Source: Rheum nobile (taxonomy: Eukaryota > Streptophyta > Magnoliopsida > Caryophyllales > Polygonaceae). From it: a DNA stretch of 64,000 nt. A program made the translations under genes and the position numbers. The DNA lies in NCBI GenBank assembly GCA_027886185.1, contig WOAB01000158.1, positions 682,001-746,000 of the forward strand. The letters are read 5' to 3'. The notes below the pieces were generated by a model. That model searched no databases. It was not told the DNA's origin and saw only the letters and a list, made by a program, of their open reading frames with translations. Below are positions 1-11,071 of this stretch, in pieces; within the stretch, counting starts at the first letter, position 1; each line of letters starts with the position of its first letter.

Positions 1-1837
1 TCATTAAGTATATGTATCCATATCTACTTAAATCATCAATAAAGGTTATAAAGTATCTGTAACCACCTCTAGGTTCTGTACTCATTGGTCCATATACATC
101 TGTATGTATTAGGGCCAAAAGCTCAGTTGCCCTTTCACTCACTCCAGTTAAGGTGACCTTGTCATCTTTCCCATTAGGCAAGATTCACATGTTTCAAATG
201 ATTCACAATCAAATGAGGTTAGAAGTCCATCCTTTTGGAGTTTCTTCATGCAATTTAGGCTAATGTGAACTAATCGACAGTGCCATAGATAGGTGGTGCT
301 ACAGTCATTTGATTTTTTATTTTTTTTGGGTGTTTATGTTATAGATGCTAGATCCTTGATCCACAATATAAAGTCCATTACTAAGTATGGCATCGACATA
401 AAAGATGTTATCTTTGAAAATAGAAAAACGCTGACCTTTAAGAGTAAAATCATAGCCTTCTAAATCCAAAACACAAGTCGCAATCAGGTTTCAAGTAATA
501 GATGGGACAAAATAACAATTATGAAGTTCTAATACTAAACCAGAAGGTAAAGGTAGAGTGCGGTTCCGGTGCGGAGCACTCTTTCCGTGCGGACGTGCGG
601 ACATGCACTATAGGGCCTTATTTGTGCACTTTTGGGCCTTATTTGTGCACTTTTGCAAAAAAATTGAAAAATGCTTGTAAAAAAATTTGAAAAAGAATTT
701 TTTTTTTTTTGAAAAAGTGCACAAATAAGACCCAAAAGTGCATGCTCCGCACGTCCGCACGGGAAGAGTGCTCCGCATATGATCCAAACTCGGTAAAGGT
801 AAACTATAATCTCCAATCGCAAGTGAGCAACCCTTGCTTCATTTACAATGCGTAAGTCTACCTCTCCCTTAGATAAGCTTCTACTTTTTCTTAGTCCATG
901 CACATTCAAAATAATGTGAGAACCACAACCTGAGTCCAATACCCAAGTTGAAGCTTTAGTTGTTAGGACTTCTATAACTTTCGTACTTGAATTGGAACTC
1001 ACAATTCCATTCTCTTTATCTTCCAGGTATTTCGGGTAGTTCCTCTTCCAATTACCCTTGGCATGGCAGTAGAAACAGTCATGGTCAACCGCTACTTTAG
1101 CCTTTTCAGAAGTCTGCTTGGGTTGTCCAACTTGCTTGCCCTTCCCTTGCAAGTTCTTCTTCTACAGTCCAGATGCCCATTTCTTGAACCCTCTTCCCTT
1201 GTTGACCATCAAGATATCTTTCTTGGTGTCAACAGAGAGATTTTGCTCAGCTGTTTTGAGCATCCCATGTAGCTCTTCAAGTGTTTTTCCAACTCCATTC
1301 ATATTGAAGTTCAGCTTGAATTGAGCAAATCCAGCATGCAAAGAGTGAAGTATGATGTTTGTAGCCAACTCTTGACTATAGGGGTGGTCAAGCCTTTCCA
1401 TGTTCTCAAAATGTCCATATTGAACACGTGAACACTAACTGGCTTGCCTTTCTCAAGCTTGCAATCAAGAATTGCCTTATAAGTCACATACCTCTCCATT
1501 CTCGCTTGCTCTTGAAACATAACTTCCAGGTTGTGAATGATGGTGTAGGCGTCCATCCTCTCAAACCTCTTTTGAAGGCTCGATTCCATGGAAGCCAACA
1601 TAAGACAAGTAACAATCACTGACTTATCTTTGATCGGTTTTTTTCCTCTACTATCTCCTCTGTAGTAGACATAGCAGTCAATGTTGGAATAGGGGTGTCA
1701 AGGACATTCTCTCTTCCTTCAGACATGAGAACAATTCTCAGATTTCTTTCTCAATTGAGGAAGTTGTTTTTGTTCAACTTATTCTTCTCAAGAACCGAAC
1801 GTAAGTTGATGATGGTTGGGTTATCGTTTTTAGACAT
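1..1837 (-). pseudogene. Ty1/copia gag-pol remnant (gag to integrase), broken
   Basis: The minus strand reads the first part of a copia polyprotein. Gag starts with MSKNDNPTIINLRSVLEKNK at 1837, a typical plant copia gag opening. UBN2-type gag follows (about 1700-1170), then a CCHC knuckle (CFYCHAKGNWKRNYPKY; the histidine is replaced by W/N) and the protease start VLDSGCGSHI near 940. From 130 to 1 the frame reads integrase-like sequence (LLALIHTDVYGPMSTEPRGG). The reading frame shifts repeatedly and a MITE interrupts it at 556-791. The rest of integrase, RT and RNase H lie outside the window, if they exist. Family assignment is firm; the gene cannot be functional as it stands. Confidence 0.88.
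556..791. mobile_element. Mutator-type MITE with 10-bp target duplication
   Basis: A 236-bp non-coding insertion lies inside the copia remnant. Both ends are inverted copies: the left arm contains gcggagcactctttccgtgc and the right arm, reverse-complemented, contains gcggagcactcttcccgtgc. The similarity runs about 75-80 bp inward, including a shared gtgcac/ttatttgtgcac stretch. The exact 10-bp repeat ggtaaaggta flanks it at 546-555 and 792-801. A 9-10 bp duplication with long inverted arms is the pattern of Mutator-like non-autonomous elements. The centre is A/T-rich with runs of A and T. No transposase is present, so it would need one in trans. Confidence 0.8.
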
Positions 1838-2007
1838 GATATCTACACCAAAAATAACATGCAAAATGTAAATCATGCTTGTCATGCAATAGCTTAAAAT
1901 TTTTAAAACATGCTTTAAACATAAATAAGCTAATGTCATTTTATCCATTTAAATTTTTTTCTTTGAATAAAATGATTCCAAGATCCTATTTCAGATAAGA
2001 CTTTAGG
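1838..2007 (-). other. Leader upstream of the copia gag; no LTR visible
   Basis: AT-rich sequence immediately 5' of the copia gag start on the minus strand. No primer-binding site complementary to tRNA-Met and no TG...CA LTR boundary is visible here or in the continuation beyond the gypsy insertion at 7519. The 5' LTR is either lost or too diverged to see. Confidence 0.4.
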
Positions 2008-2012
2008 CGTAC

Positions 2013-3059
2013 TGATATGAATATGCTCATGGCCAGTGGGGTGCATACCATGCAAGAGGAGCCAATGTCCAAGACCAAGACCAAGGCGAAGGCACCCGGC
2101 CAAACCCTAAAAGTGCGCCGACAAACCCTAATGACCCGCCAAGCCACATGAAGGTTCCTCTCGGCACATGTCCAATTCTCTCGGCCACCAAGACTCCCAC
2201 AACTCCTCCAGAGTCACCTCAGACCATTGGAGCCCTTGGTGCCGAGCCAAGTCAACTTTTGCCGAGCCCTAGGTCAAACCCTAGTTTCACGGCCGCGGGT
2301 GAGGAGGGGTATAGGCACGAGCCCACATCTGGCTCAATCACTCGAGCCCGAGCTGACCCACCTCACCACCAGCTCAAGGGAGGTCCTTTGGCTCAGGGAA
2401 TGCCAAGCCAAACCGCGCCCAGCCCGGGTCCATGCATTGCAGCCTCTCCGCAAATCTCGGTGTCGGTCACACCACACCCGGGTTAATAGCCCACATGAAG
2501 AATTGAAGCCATTTGCACTTTCCGAATTATTTCCGATTATTTTCTTTGGTGATTAAACATTTTTAGACTTAATTTAAATTCCCTAAACTACCCATTTCTT
2601 GTGTTTTGATTAGTGGGCACGTGTTAGCTTAGTGCTTTCTTTTTAGTGATTTTCTTTTAATTGTTTTAGTAACCGGTTGTTAGGTTACTTAGGCAAACTC
2701 CTTGGCATTTGTTTTTGCACGTTTTTTATCAGATTGAAATCAAGAGAATTACAGTTTCAAAGTTCTTTCCTTTTGTTCCTCACTTGTGCGTAAGATCGAG
2801 TGAATTCCCTTGAGAGATTGAAGTGTGTAGTATCTCTGATCCCTCTAGGTTGCTTCCTTGTGTTTGGTGCGTCAAATCCACACATAAGAAAGTACTTATC
2901 CATCACAATTCTACCCCCATTCAATCGTTCCACTGATCACCCCCAAAAACCCTAAAAAGAGCCGAAGTTGCCTTGTTCTTCACCTTTGGAGATCGGACCA
3001 TTTCGCCAACATTTCGAGCAATTCTTGCACAGAGGCTTCATAGATCTGAAGGGCCATCA
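2013..3059 (+). repeat. 5' LTR of the 2013-7513 gypsy element
   Basis: Begins TGATATGAAT and ends GGGCCATCA, matching 6466-7513. The first 480 bp are much more GC-rich than the remainder. One base is missing near 2092 relative to the 3' LTR, which breaks the reading frame that is open in the 3' copy. Confidence 0.92.
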
Positions 3060-3061
3060 TT

Positions 3062-3073
3062 TGGTATCAGAGC
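3062..3073 (+). other. Primer-binding site, tRNA-iMet type
   Basis: TGGTATCAGAGC lies two bases after the LTR end. It is complementary to the 3' end of initiator methionine tRNA, the usual primer for many plant gypsy and copia elements. Confidence 0.9.
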
Positions 3074-4064
3074 TACGTAAGTATTGCTCTCAAATTTGCC
3101 TTTAAATCTATAGAAAAATCGGTACCTTACTTGCTCTCCATTTTCGTGTCTTTGCATCATTTCATGCGTAGTGTTCGTAGGATGTCTTGCATTTTCTCGT
3201 TGTGTGTTTGCATTTGAGTCTTGAGTCTGCATAGAAGAGAAAGGGGTCGAGATTTTCAGATTGTTTTAGGATTTTTTAGCCGTGCATCTTTAGAGAGAGA
3301 GGTTAGGATTTCCTTCCTAGATTTTAGGGTTTTCTTGTTTCGGTTGTTGCATGCATTTGAATTTCAAATTTTGGCTTCCAATTTGCATGAACCAGCCGAG
3401 CCCTTATTAGTTCATTTAGTTTAGGTTAATTTGAGTCTTTTCCATTCGTATTTTGCATATAATGAACCTAGGGTTCTTTCTTGTCTAACCGAAGCAAAAA
3501 TTCACTTCAACTTGCGTAGGAAAAGCCTTGAAAGTTCCTAAGTGTTGATTCCGATTTCAATTCTGTAATTTTCAGTTTATCAAGTTGTTCTAGTGTCAAA
3601 AAAAAAAGGAGACGAAAGATCAAAGAAGAAAAAACCGGAAAAGTCAAGCCTACAACAAAAGAAAAAGACTTGGCTTGTAAAAGTGGTTGTTCAAGTTTGA
3701 TATCTTGTGTGAAATTTTCTTTCTTTTGGATACATTGTGAAGTTGTTATTTTGTGAAGAATCGGCCAGAATTGTCATCAACTTTGTAAAGGAACTTTCAA
3801 AGGCTAAGTACTTGCATTTGTGTTGTGAAAGTTGTGGACTTTAGCACAAGGACTAGCCTAAAAGTTGTGGTGCAATTTTATCTTGTCTTTGGTCATATTG
3901 AGCATATTAGACAGCCTACCTTGACCTATATTTTGGGCTAGTAAAGGTTGCGAATTTTCCTTGATTTAAAAGCAAATTTGTGGCTTGCTTGCTAGCTTAG
4001 GTAGCATTTTGTTGTTCTTCTATCTTGTGGGATGTTGTGTGGTATTGCTTGTGTGTAGGAAGTC
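3074..4064 (+). other. Untranslated leader of the gypsy element
   Basis: About 1 kb between the primer site and the gag start with no long conserved reading frame. An A-rich block with many AAG/AAA triplets is near 3600-3670. The packaging signal would be expected here by analogy, but none is recognisable. Confidence 0.5.
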
Positions 4065-6442
4065 ATGGTGAGATCCAAGGATAAGAATGTGGCTGTGGAT
4101 GACCCTACGGAGGCTACGGAGGTGACCTTGGAAGCCATACTCTTGGCTATCCAATCGTCCAAGGACGAGACCGAAGAGCGTGCGCGCCAAGCTGAGGAGC
4201 GGACCCGCCAAGAAATACAAGCCTTATGAGATGAGCAAACAACCTTCATGAAGACCATAGAGGAGAAGTGGAGGTTGTCCTACAGTCCATCTCCGAGCCT
4301 ACATCAAGGCGCGCCTCAAGGAAGTGGAGCCCAATTCCTCCCAATGGTCGGGCCATCAAGCGGCATTCAAGAGGTCCAAGTGACCGTACCGCTTCTAGCT
4401 CAAGAGTTGGCGAACGTGTCTCTCCGTGAAGGGTTTCATCACCCTCCACCGAATGTGGCTGCCTCAAGGGAAGAGTTCAGTTTGGTCTCTAATACCTCTT
4501 CTCCTTACATTGCCCCTTTTACTACTAGTATGGTTCCTTTGTGCACTAACATGGCAGGACCAAGTACTACTCATAGAGGAGAACCGAGAGGAGCGCCAAA
4601 CGCCATCTATAGAGAGGAGCCAAGAGGAGTGCCGAATGCATACAATGGGTATCAAGACCCGGGAAGGAGGATGGCCGGAAGAGGAGGCATGGGCCGAGGT
4701 CAATACCAAGGTGGGAGGATGCCCTACGCACCCCGAAGAGCTTATGAAGACTATGATGAGGACTATGGTGGCCAATGTGAGGAGTTTGCATATGATCAAC
4801 AACAGCCTCATGGTATCAAGTTAGAGGTATAATCTTTTGGTCTTCAATGTGATCCGGAAATTTATCTTGATTGGGAGCAAAAGACCGATCAAATTTTTAG
4901 GTACTATAACTACTCGGAAGTTCAACGAGTAGCTATAGCGACCATTAAGTTTGAAGGTTTTGCTTACCAATGGTGGCTTGGGGACAAGGAGGAACGAGAG
5001 TACCTCGGAACCCCCCAAATCACTACTTGGCAAGCACTAAAGCAAGCTCTCCGAGATAGATTTGTCCTGGAAGACTTTTCGGATAGGGTGCATGAGAGGT
5101 TGGAGTTGTTAGAGCAAGGGAATAAGACCCCGGATGAATTCTATATGGAGATAAAGACTTTGGTCTTTAGGTCTAGACTTAGGGTTCTCGAGGGGTATCT
5201 TATTTCTAAGTTGATTAACAACCTTAGCCCCGAGCTCTGAGCCATAGTGAGCAAGCAACATTTTTCTAGAGGGACCCCTATGGAAGAAGTGCTTCATTAT
5301 ACGAATCGTATATATAAGGCACTTCATTCAAAGCGTCCCCAAGCTCAAAGTTCACGGCCTTGGCAAAATACATCGAGTGGCTCCAAGGGACCGCAACCTA
5401 TTCCAAGACGCTTAGAACCCACTAGAGGTGACAACTCAAGTCACCCTAGAAGGGAGGCCCCTAATTCGGATCAAACCCAACGAAAGGAGGGGGAGACACG
5501 GGCTAGGGATCTTAAGTGTTTTAAGTGTCTCGGCCATGGCCACTTTGCCAAGGATTGCCCCTCAAGAAGGCAAGTTCTTCTCAACACTATAGGGGACATT
5601 GAGTCCGAAGATGAATGGGAGGAAGAACTTGTTAAGAATGAGGATGGTTTGGAAGAATTGCATGTTGTGGCCGTCGAGGGTGAGTGCTTTTTGGTCAAAA
5701 GAGCACTAACCATTTCGGAAGGTCCTAGTGCACCTAGTCAACGTGAGACTCTCTTTCACACTAGGTGTATCATTAAGGGAAAGGTGTGTAGTATCATCAT
5801 TGATGGTGGCTCTTGTTGCAACTTGATTGATCAAGAAGTGGTGAGTAGATTCAATCTATTGACCACTTCTCACCCGCAACCCTACACACTTTGTTGGTTG
5901 AATTCCGACAAGCCCCTTAAGGTCAAGGACCAAGCCGCCATTCAGTTTGCTATAAGAGATATGTGGATGAGGTTGTGTGTGATGTTTTACCCATGACCGC
6001 ATGCCACCTCCTCCTAGGTCGACCATGGCAATTTGATAGGGGTGTCATCCATCAAGGCGTGACCAATGAGTATTCTTTTATCTTGAATGGTAAGAGAATC
6101 ACTCTACATCCTATGATGCCCCATGAAATCATGGCTGACCATGTGGCTAGGGAGCAAAGAAAGGCCGGCCAACACATAGAGCAAAGCCAAGGTAAGAAAA
6201 TGGCAATTGGAAACAAAGGTGGTGCTTCGCATCATATGCTCTTGGCCACGCCTTTAATGCCTTCATTTGTTGCATGCCCTTCCTCTTTCACTACGTTTTA
6301 TGAGGCTAACCCTATTAATGTGAAGGATGTGGTGTTGCAAAGTTTGTCTTGTAGTCCTATTGTAGGTCAAGGAGGTGTACCGCCCAAGGAAAGCTATTAC
6401 TTGGAAGGAGAAAGGGACTTCGACGAGCTGGATTCGAGGTAG
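4065..6442 (+). pseudogene. gypsy gag-protease with pol tail, RT to IN deleted
   Basis: Gag starts at 4065 (MVRSKDKNVAVDD). It has an N-terminal E/R-rich helix, an R/G-rich linker (about 4560-4730), a retrotransposon gag domain (about 4850-5240) and a CCHC knuckle CFKCLGHGHFAKDC (about 5518-5560). A retropepsin-like active site IIDGGSCCNLI follows near 5800. Three in-frame stops (4227, 4830, near 5238) and one frameshift near 5950-5990 disable it. After the protease the frame jumps to DELDSR at 6425-6439, followed by a TAG and NPFQGREGD, a typical gypsy pol C-terminus. So roughly the whole RT-RNaseH-integrase segment is missing. A working element would supply those enzymes in trans; whether this one can still be mobilised is unknown. 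Confidence 0.87.
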
Positions 6443-6452
6443 AATCCCTTTC

Positions 6453-6465
6453 AAGGGAGGGAGGG
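6453..6465 (+). other. Polypurine tract
   Basis: AAGGGAGGGAGGG directly abuts the TG of the 3' LTR, as required for plus-strand priming in LTR retrotransposons. Confidence 0.85.
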
Positions 6466-7513
6466 TGATATGAATATGCTCATGGCCAGTGGGGTGCATA
6501 CCATGCAAGAGGAGCCAATGTCCAAGACCAAGACCAAGGCGAAGGCCACCCGGCCAAACCCTAAAAGTGCGCCGGCAAACCCTAATGGCCCGCCAAGCCA
6601 CATGGAGGTTCCTCTCGGCAGATGTCCAATTGTCTCGGCCACCAAGACTCCCACAGCTCCTCCAGAGTCACCTCAGACCATTGGAGCCCTTGGTGCCGAG
6701 CCAAGTCAACTTTTGCCGAGCCCTAGGTCAAACCCTAGTTTCACGGCCGCGCGTGAGGAGGGGTATAGGCACGAGCCCACATCTGGCTCAATCACTCGAG
6801 CCCGAGCTGACCCACCTCACCACCAGCTCAAGGGAGGTCCTCTGGCTCAGGGAGTGCCAAGCCAAACCGCGCCCAGCCCGGGTCCATGCATTGCAGCCTC
6901 TCCGCAAATCTCGGTGCTGGCCACACCACACCCGGGTTAATAGCCCACATGAAGAATTGAAGCCATTTGCACTTTCCGAATTATTTCCGATTATTTTCTT
7001 TGGTGATTAAACATTTTTAGACTTAATTTAAATTCCCTAAACTGCCCATTACTTGTGTTTTGATTAGTGGGCATGTGCTAGCTTAGTGCTTTCTTTTTAG
7101 TGATTTTCTTTTAATTGTTTTAGTAACCGGTTGTTAGGTTACTTAGGCAAACTCCTTGGCATTTGTTTTTGCACGTTTTTTATCAGATTGAAATCAAGAG
7201 AATTATAGTTTCAAAGTTCTTTCCTTTTGTTCTTCACTTGTGCGTAAGATCGAGTGAATTCCCTTGAGAGATTGAAGTGTGTAGTATCTCCGATCCCTCT
7301 AGGTTGCTTCCTTGTGTTTGGTGCGTCAAATCCACACATAAGAAAGTACTTATCCATCACAATTCCACCCCCATTCAATCGTTCCACCGATCAACCCTAA
7401 AAACCCTAAAAAGAGCCGAAGTTGCCTTGTTCTTCACCTTTGGAGATCGGACCATTTCGCCAACATTTCGAGCAATTCTTGCACAGAGGCTTCATAGATC
7501 CGAAGGGCCATCA
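6466..7513 (+). repeat. 3' LTR of the gypsy element; pol frame runs into it
   Basis: Matches 2013-3059 with about two dozen differences. The pol reading frame (same phase as 5963-6442) continues after a single TAG through NPFQGREGD into the LTR and stays open to a TAA at 6938-6940. This gives a P/S/T-rich tail of about 156 residues from the methionine at 6470. In the 5' LTR the same frame is broken by a one-base deletion. It is best read as a polyprotein C-terminus encoded in the LTR, not as a separate gene. Confidence 0.88.
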
Positions 7514-7518
7514 CGTAC

Positions 7519-8250
7519 TTTGGCACTTTCCTAAATCATATGTGATCAAGGTAACTAACTTTTACTAGTTATAACATTTATTATTCTTGGTTGATAGATT
7601 ACATCTTATGTCAAATTTATCATATGCCTTAAAATCCAAAACTTTATCTTTTGGTCTTTTATTGAGTATAACCAAATCAAGGTTGTAAACCCCTTATGTA
7701 TATTTACTCGTACTATCTCAAGGTCAAAGCAGATAACCCTTTCAAATGCATGTTCATATCTAAATAAAATTATTTTGTAAATGGTGTGGACAATATGAAG
7801 ACATACAAAATCAAATACAATGGATCATGACCTACTAAAGCTTATTAACTATGTACAATCAAAGCGAGACAATGCTATCACGAGTAAATAAATTTTTTAG
7901 TTTCATACGATATTTCAAATCCATCTAAGAGTTACAGATAAGATGTTTGATCTACTTAAAACCGTTTTAAACATGGTGATTGAAAAAATAAGAAGGCAAC
8001 ATATTCTAAATTGTTATTTATTCTCTACAATAACATCTAAGTGTTTCTTTGTCCATAAAATAACAAATTCTCCAGCTTAGCTTGGTGAACAAAAGTGAGT
8101 TGTTATTTGTGTACCTACCATACTAAAATGTTCAAATTTATGTGAATGTTTGTGTTGTTAAAGCTGAAAATGATTATTATTTTTTAATTTATTTTCTCAT
8201 TTAAAAACAGAAAAAACCAATAAAATTAATATATATATATATAACTTATG
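7519..8250. other. AT-rich sequence, no gene seen
   Basis: Continuation of the sequence that the gypsy element split (the other side is at 2007). No conserved reading frame and no LTR, tRNA or RT signature. A TCTCTACAATAAC stretch at 8032 resembles a Helitron 5' start but is preceded by T instead of the expected A. Confidence 0.35.
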
Positions 8251-8280
8251 ACCCGTGCGTAGCACGGGTATGCCTTCTAG
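8251..8280 (+). mobile_element. Probable Helitron 3' terminus
   Basis: A hairpin with an 8-bp stem (acccgtgc / gcacgggt, loop gta) at 8251-8269 is followed after seven bases by CTAG at 8277-8280 and then T. A GC-rich hairpin just before CTRR with a T flank is the canonical Helitron 3' end. No Rep/helicase and no convincing 5' TC terminus was found, so the element length is unknown. Confidence 0.5.
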
Positions 8281-8290
8281 TCTATATATA

Positions 8291-8333
8291 TTTAAAAGTT
8301 AGCATTCTAGGTCATTGAATGCTAACTTTTAAA
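8291..8333. repeat. Perfect 17-bp inverted repeat
   Basis: tttaaaagttagcattc at 8291-8307 is the exact reverse complement of 8317-8333, separated by a 9-base loop. It lies ten bases after the probable Helitron end. It may be a folded-RNA or cruciform site; its function is unknown. Confidence 0.7.
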
Positions 8334-8708
8334 GACAAAATCAAAGGCTTAAATGGGTCCAAAGGTATAGTTTGCATGTAGTGTTAGTTTGTAACCCTTA
8401 GTATATATTATGTGTATAATATATTAGCTTATCCGATCGATTTTTACTATAGGGTTTATAAAACAATATAAAATACATAAGTATAATTATAGGCTACTTT
8501 GTAATTTTGGTAATTAATTTTTCTTTGTTTATTTTAATATACCATATCATAATTATGTGTATATATAAAAATGAGCACTATTTGTAAGTAATTATTCTCT
8601 CCCCACACACACTTTTTTCAGTTAAATCTTGCCTCTACGTACGGACTACTCTTTAGGTTACGACTTATTTTTTAACCTAAATCTCAATTAGTGATAATTA
8701 CTACATAG
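8334..8708. other. AT-rich sequence, nothing recognised
   Basis: No reading frame or repeat of note. The right-hand continuation after the solo LTR insertion is at 10080. Confidence 0.3.
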
Positions 8709-8713
8709 ATATA

Positions 8714-10074
8714 TGATAGGGGCTAAAGTCATGATGCCCAATCAAAGTAAATCCTTAAAAACCTAAACTAGTAGAATAGGGAAGCAAGGGTCGAATCCCA
8801 CAGGGAAGAGTTATCTTTCTTAATGCAAATTAGTGTGTCAAAGTAACAAAGGGGGGAATTGGTTGGTTGATTTGCAATTAAACAAAGTAAAGTGAAACAA
8901 AGGTTGTAATCAATTGGGAAAAAGTACTTAGCCAGACAAATATCCACCATTCAATTGATTGGTTGATCCTAGATTATTTCTAATTCCTTCCTATGAATGT
9001 TCTTATTCCTTTTCTTAAGTTATAAACATGACAAACAGACCCTGAGAATACTAACTATTAACTAACTAGGAAAACCTCCATGATTCAATTCAACAACATC
9101 AATGAACACATGAATTTCAATAAATACATGCAAGAGTATCAAACAATCATACTATTGCATGCAATCAGTTCTCTCTACAATAAACCAGTCCAAACAGTTC
9201 TTAGAATATTGTAGTTGCTACTCATGAATAAGGTAACTCAAACAGTAATTACCAAATCCTAGCAATAGACAATTACTAATATCAACTAGTTGCGTCCAAC
9301 AAGCGAAATCAATAAGAATCAATGGGATGAAGCACAAGAGAATCAATACATTCAAAGAAAAAGAAATAGAGTTATAACCTCACAACCGTATATCAAATGA
9401 AGGCTTCAATCGTCGGACTAAGCAAAGGTTGCTTAGTTCTTCATAACTCAAAGGGAAAACAATGCTGAAAATTAGAAAAATCTAAATGAATGAAAGATCC
9501 TAGGAAAATTAGGTTAAATAACCTAACCCAAAACCTAATGTAAGAAGATAACAAACAAAGTCTTAAAAGGAAATAAAATAATGTAAACGAAATAAAGAAA
9601 ATAAAATAAATTGAAAATAACATAAAAGTAAAACTTCGGACGAAACCCTCGCGGCGCGCCTGATGCATATTTCCGCGACCGCGGAAGAATTTCCGCGATC
9701 GCGGAAAATTCACTTTTCTCCTCTCGCTCTCTCGACTTTTCCGCGACCAAATGCCTTGCTTGTCCACGATCGCGATTTTGTCGCGTTCTTCACTTCTCGC
9801 CTTTCGTTGATTCCCGCGACTGCGGCTTCAGCCCCGCGATCGCGATTTTGGCTCTGTGGCTCCTCTTCTCTTCTGAACTTCGTCCTCTCTTCGGTCTTCT
9901 CAAGTGGTTCTCTTCTCATCTTCTTGATGTCTTCTTTTAAGCTTCTCCAAACCACCATATCCGCACTTCTACTCCTCAATTCCATATTTCACAATAACGC
10001 TCTAAACTCATCTAAATGGTACCCAGAACACCGGTAACAACTCCTAGTTAAACCCTACAAAGTAGCGCTGATCA
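8714..10074 (-). mobile_element. Solo LTR, Athila/Tat-like gypsy family
   Basis: TGATAGGGGC...GCGCTGATCA, 1,361 bp, flanked by exact atata duplications (8709-8713 and 10075-10079). It aligns along its length with the LTRs at 26405-27771 and 31262-32606, including a sense-strand tgtgggattcgacccttgct motif (8784-8812) and the end ctacaaagtagcgctgatca. It carries a GC-rich palindromic motif cluster (CCGCGATCGCGG variants, 9671-9850). With TSDs and no interior, it is a product of LTR-LTR recombination. Orientation is inferred from the related minus-strand element. Confidence 0.87.
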
Positions 10075-10079
10075 ATATA

Positions 10080-11071
10080 TTTTGCTCTCATTTATTCCTA
10101 TATCAATATTATCCAATTACTACACGTAACTCCCGTATTTAGTACACAATGAATGGTTAGAAACAAATTATAGTCAAGATGTCTAAACGGTTATATGTCA
10201 AAATGACTTCACTTTCCAAGTAACATTTTCATTTATAAAAGGGCAAAAACGGTGGTATTCCGTTCATTTGCTCTGTGCATCCATCATCTCATTCTTCTAC
10301 ATTATCTTTAGAAAGCCATATAGTAAAGCTTGAGAGATAGTGGACAACACCTTAAAAAGACATGGTTGCTAAAGTAAGCATAATTATTAAGTTTAAGATG
10401 TGAATGATGTTGATGATGCAAGTATATATCCACCTCACGGTAAACTATCCTTGATTTTATGTATTTGGATCTCTTTTGTAGTCTACACCTGCACTAAATA
10501 CTTACATATATTGGTTTAAATTTATTAATATAATTGTCTTTTGATTGAGATAGGTTAATTTTATGGAAAGATGTCAGAGAATTGGATAATCTAATAACAC
10601 TATTGAGGTATTGATTGTTTACATCATGCACGAGTAGCTTTCACTAGAAGGAGGACAAAGACAATCGATTTAGGACGACTAATTGTTAGTAACGAATAAA
10701 GCAAACTATTTTATGGACGATGTAAACCCTTCAACTATTGGTAGTATAAATTCCATTAGGTTTGTATTTTTAGTTCCTTTTTTGTACTAAATCGATTTAA
10801 TTAGGTAGATGTGTTGTTATTTTGGTTAAGGATGATTTGTATTGTTCTATTTTATATATATTCATTTTACACTCATCATGTATATATACTAAATTTGGCC
10901 TCATTTGTCTTGGTTTAGAGGAATTAATCAAGGATGGAAGCCAAAATAATAGACATGTACTCACTCTCACATATGAAATGTACAAGAAAGAAGTTATGAA
11001 TTATAATTTCGCTAAGAAGAGTAAACATGTACCGATAAAATAACTACCAGGGGAAGTACTAGACATGTACT
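10080..11071. other. AT-rich sequence, no gene recognised
   Basis: Probably the pre-insertion neighbourhood of the solo LTR. TATAAAAG at about 10234 lies about 125 bases before an ATG near 10363, but no sustained coding frame follows. The small frames at 10797-11043 lie on opposite strands and match nothing I know. Confidence 0.3.

Larger units (their letters stand above)
2013..7513 (+). mobile_element. Ty3/gypsy LTR retrotransposon lacking RT and integrase
   Basis: A complete-ended element of 5,501 bp. LTRs of 1,047 and 1,048 bp start tgatatgaat and end gggccatca. The 5-bp target duplication cgtac is at 2008-2012 and 7514-7518. A tRNA-Met primer site follows the 5' LTR and a purine-rich tract (aagggagggaggg) precedes the 3' LTR. 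The interior (3.4 kb) holds only gag and protease; RT, RNase H and integrase are absent. The LTRs differ at about two dozen sites by eye (2-3 percent), so the insertion is fairly recent. It sits in sequence next to the copia remnant. The gypsy lineage is not assigned because the diagnostic RT/IN region is gone. Confidence 0.93.

Noticed and set aside
2148..2556. Pro-rich ORFs in the 5' LTR as a gene
   Set aside because: They correspond to the pol tail read into the 3' LTR; in the 5' LTR the frame is broken and lacks a start of its own.
8032..8280. Complete short Helitron starting at TCTCTAC
   Set aside because: The base before the proposed TC is T, not A, and nothing else supports this 5' end; only the 3' terminus is reported.
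10234..11043. Host gene with TATA box in the AT-rich gap
   Set aside because: TATAAAAG is followed by no sustained reading frame or recognisable exon.
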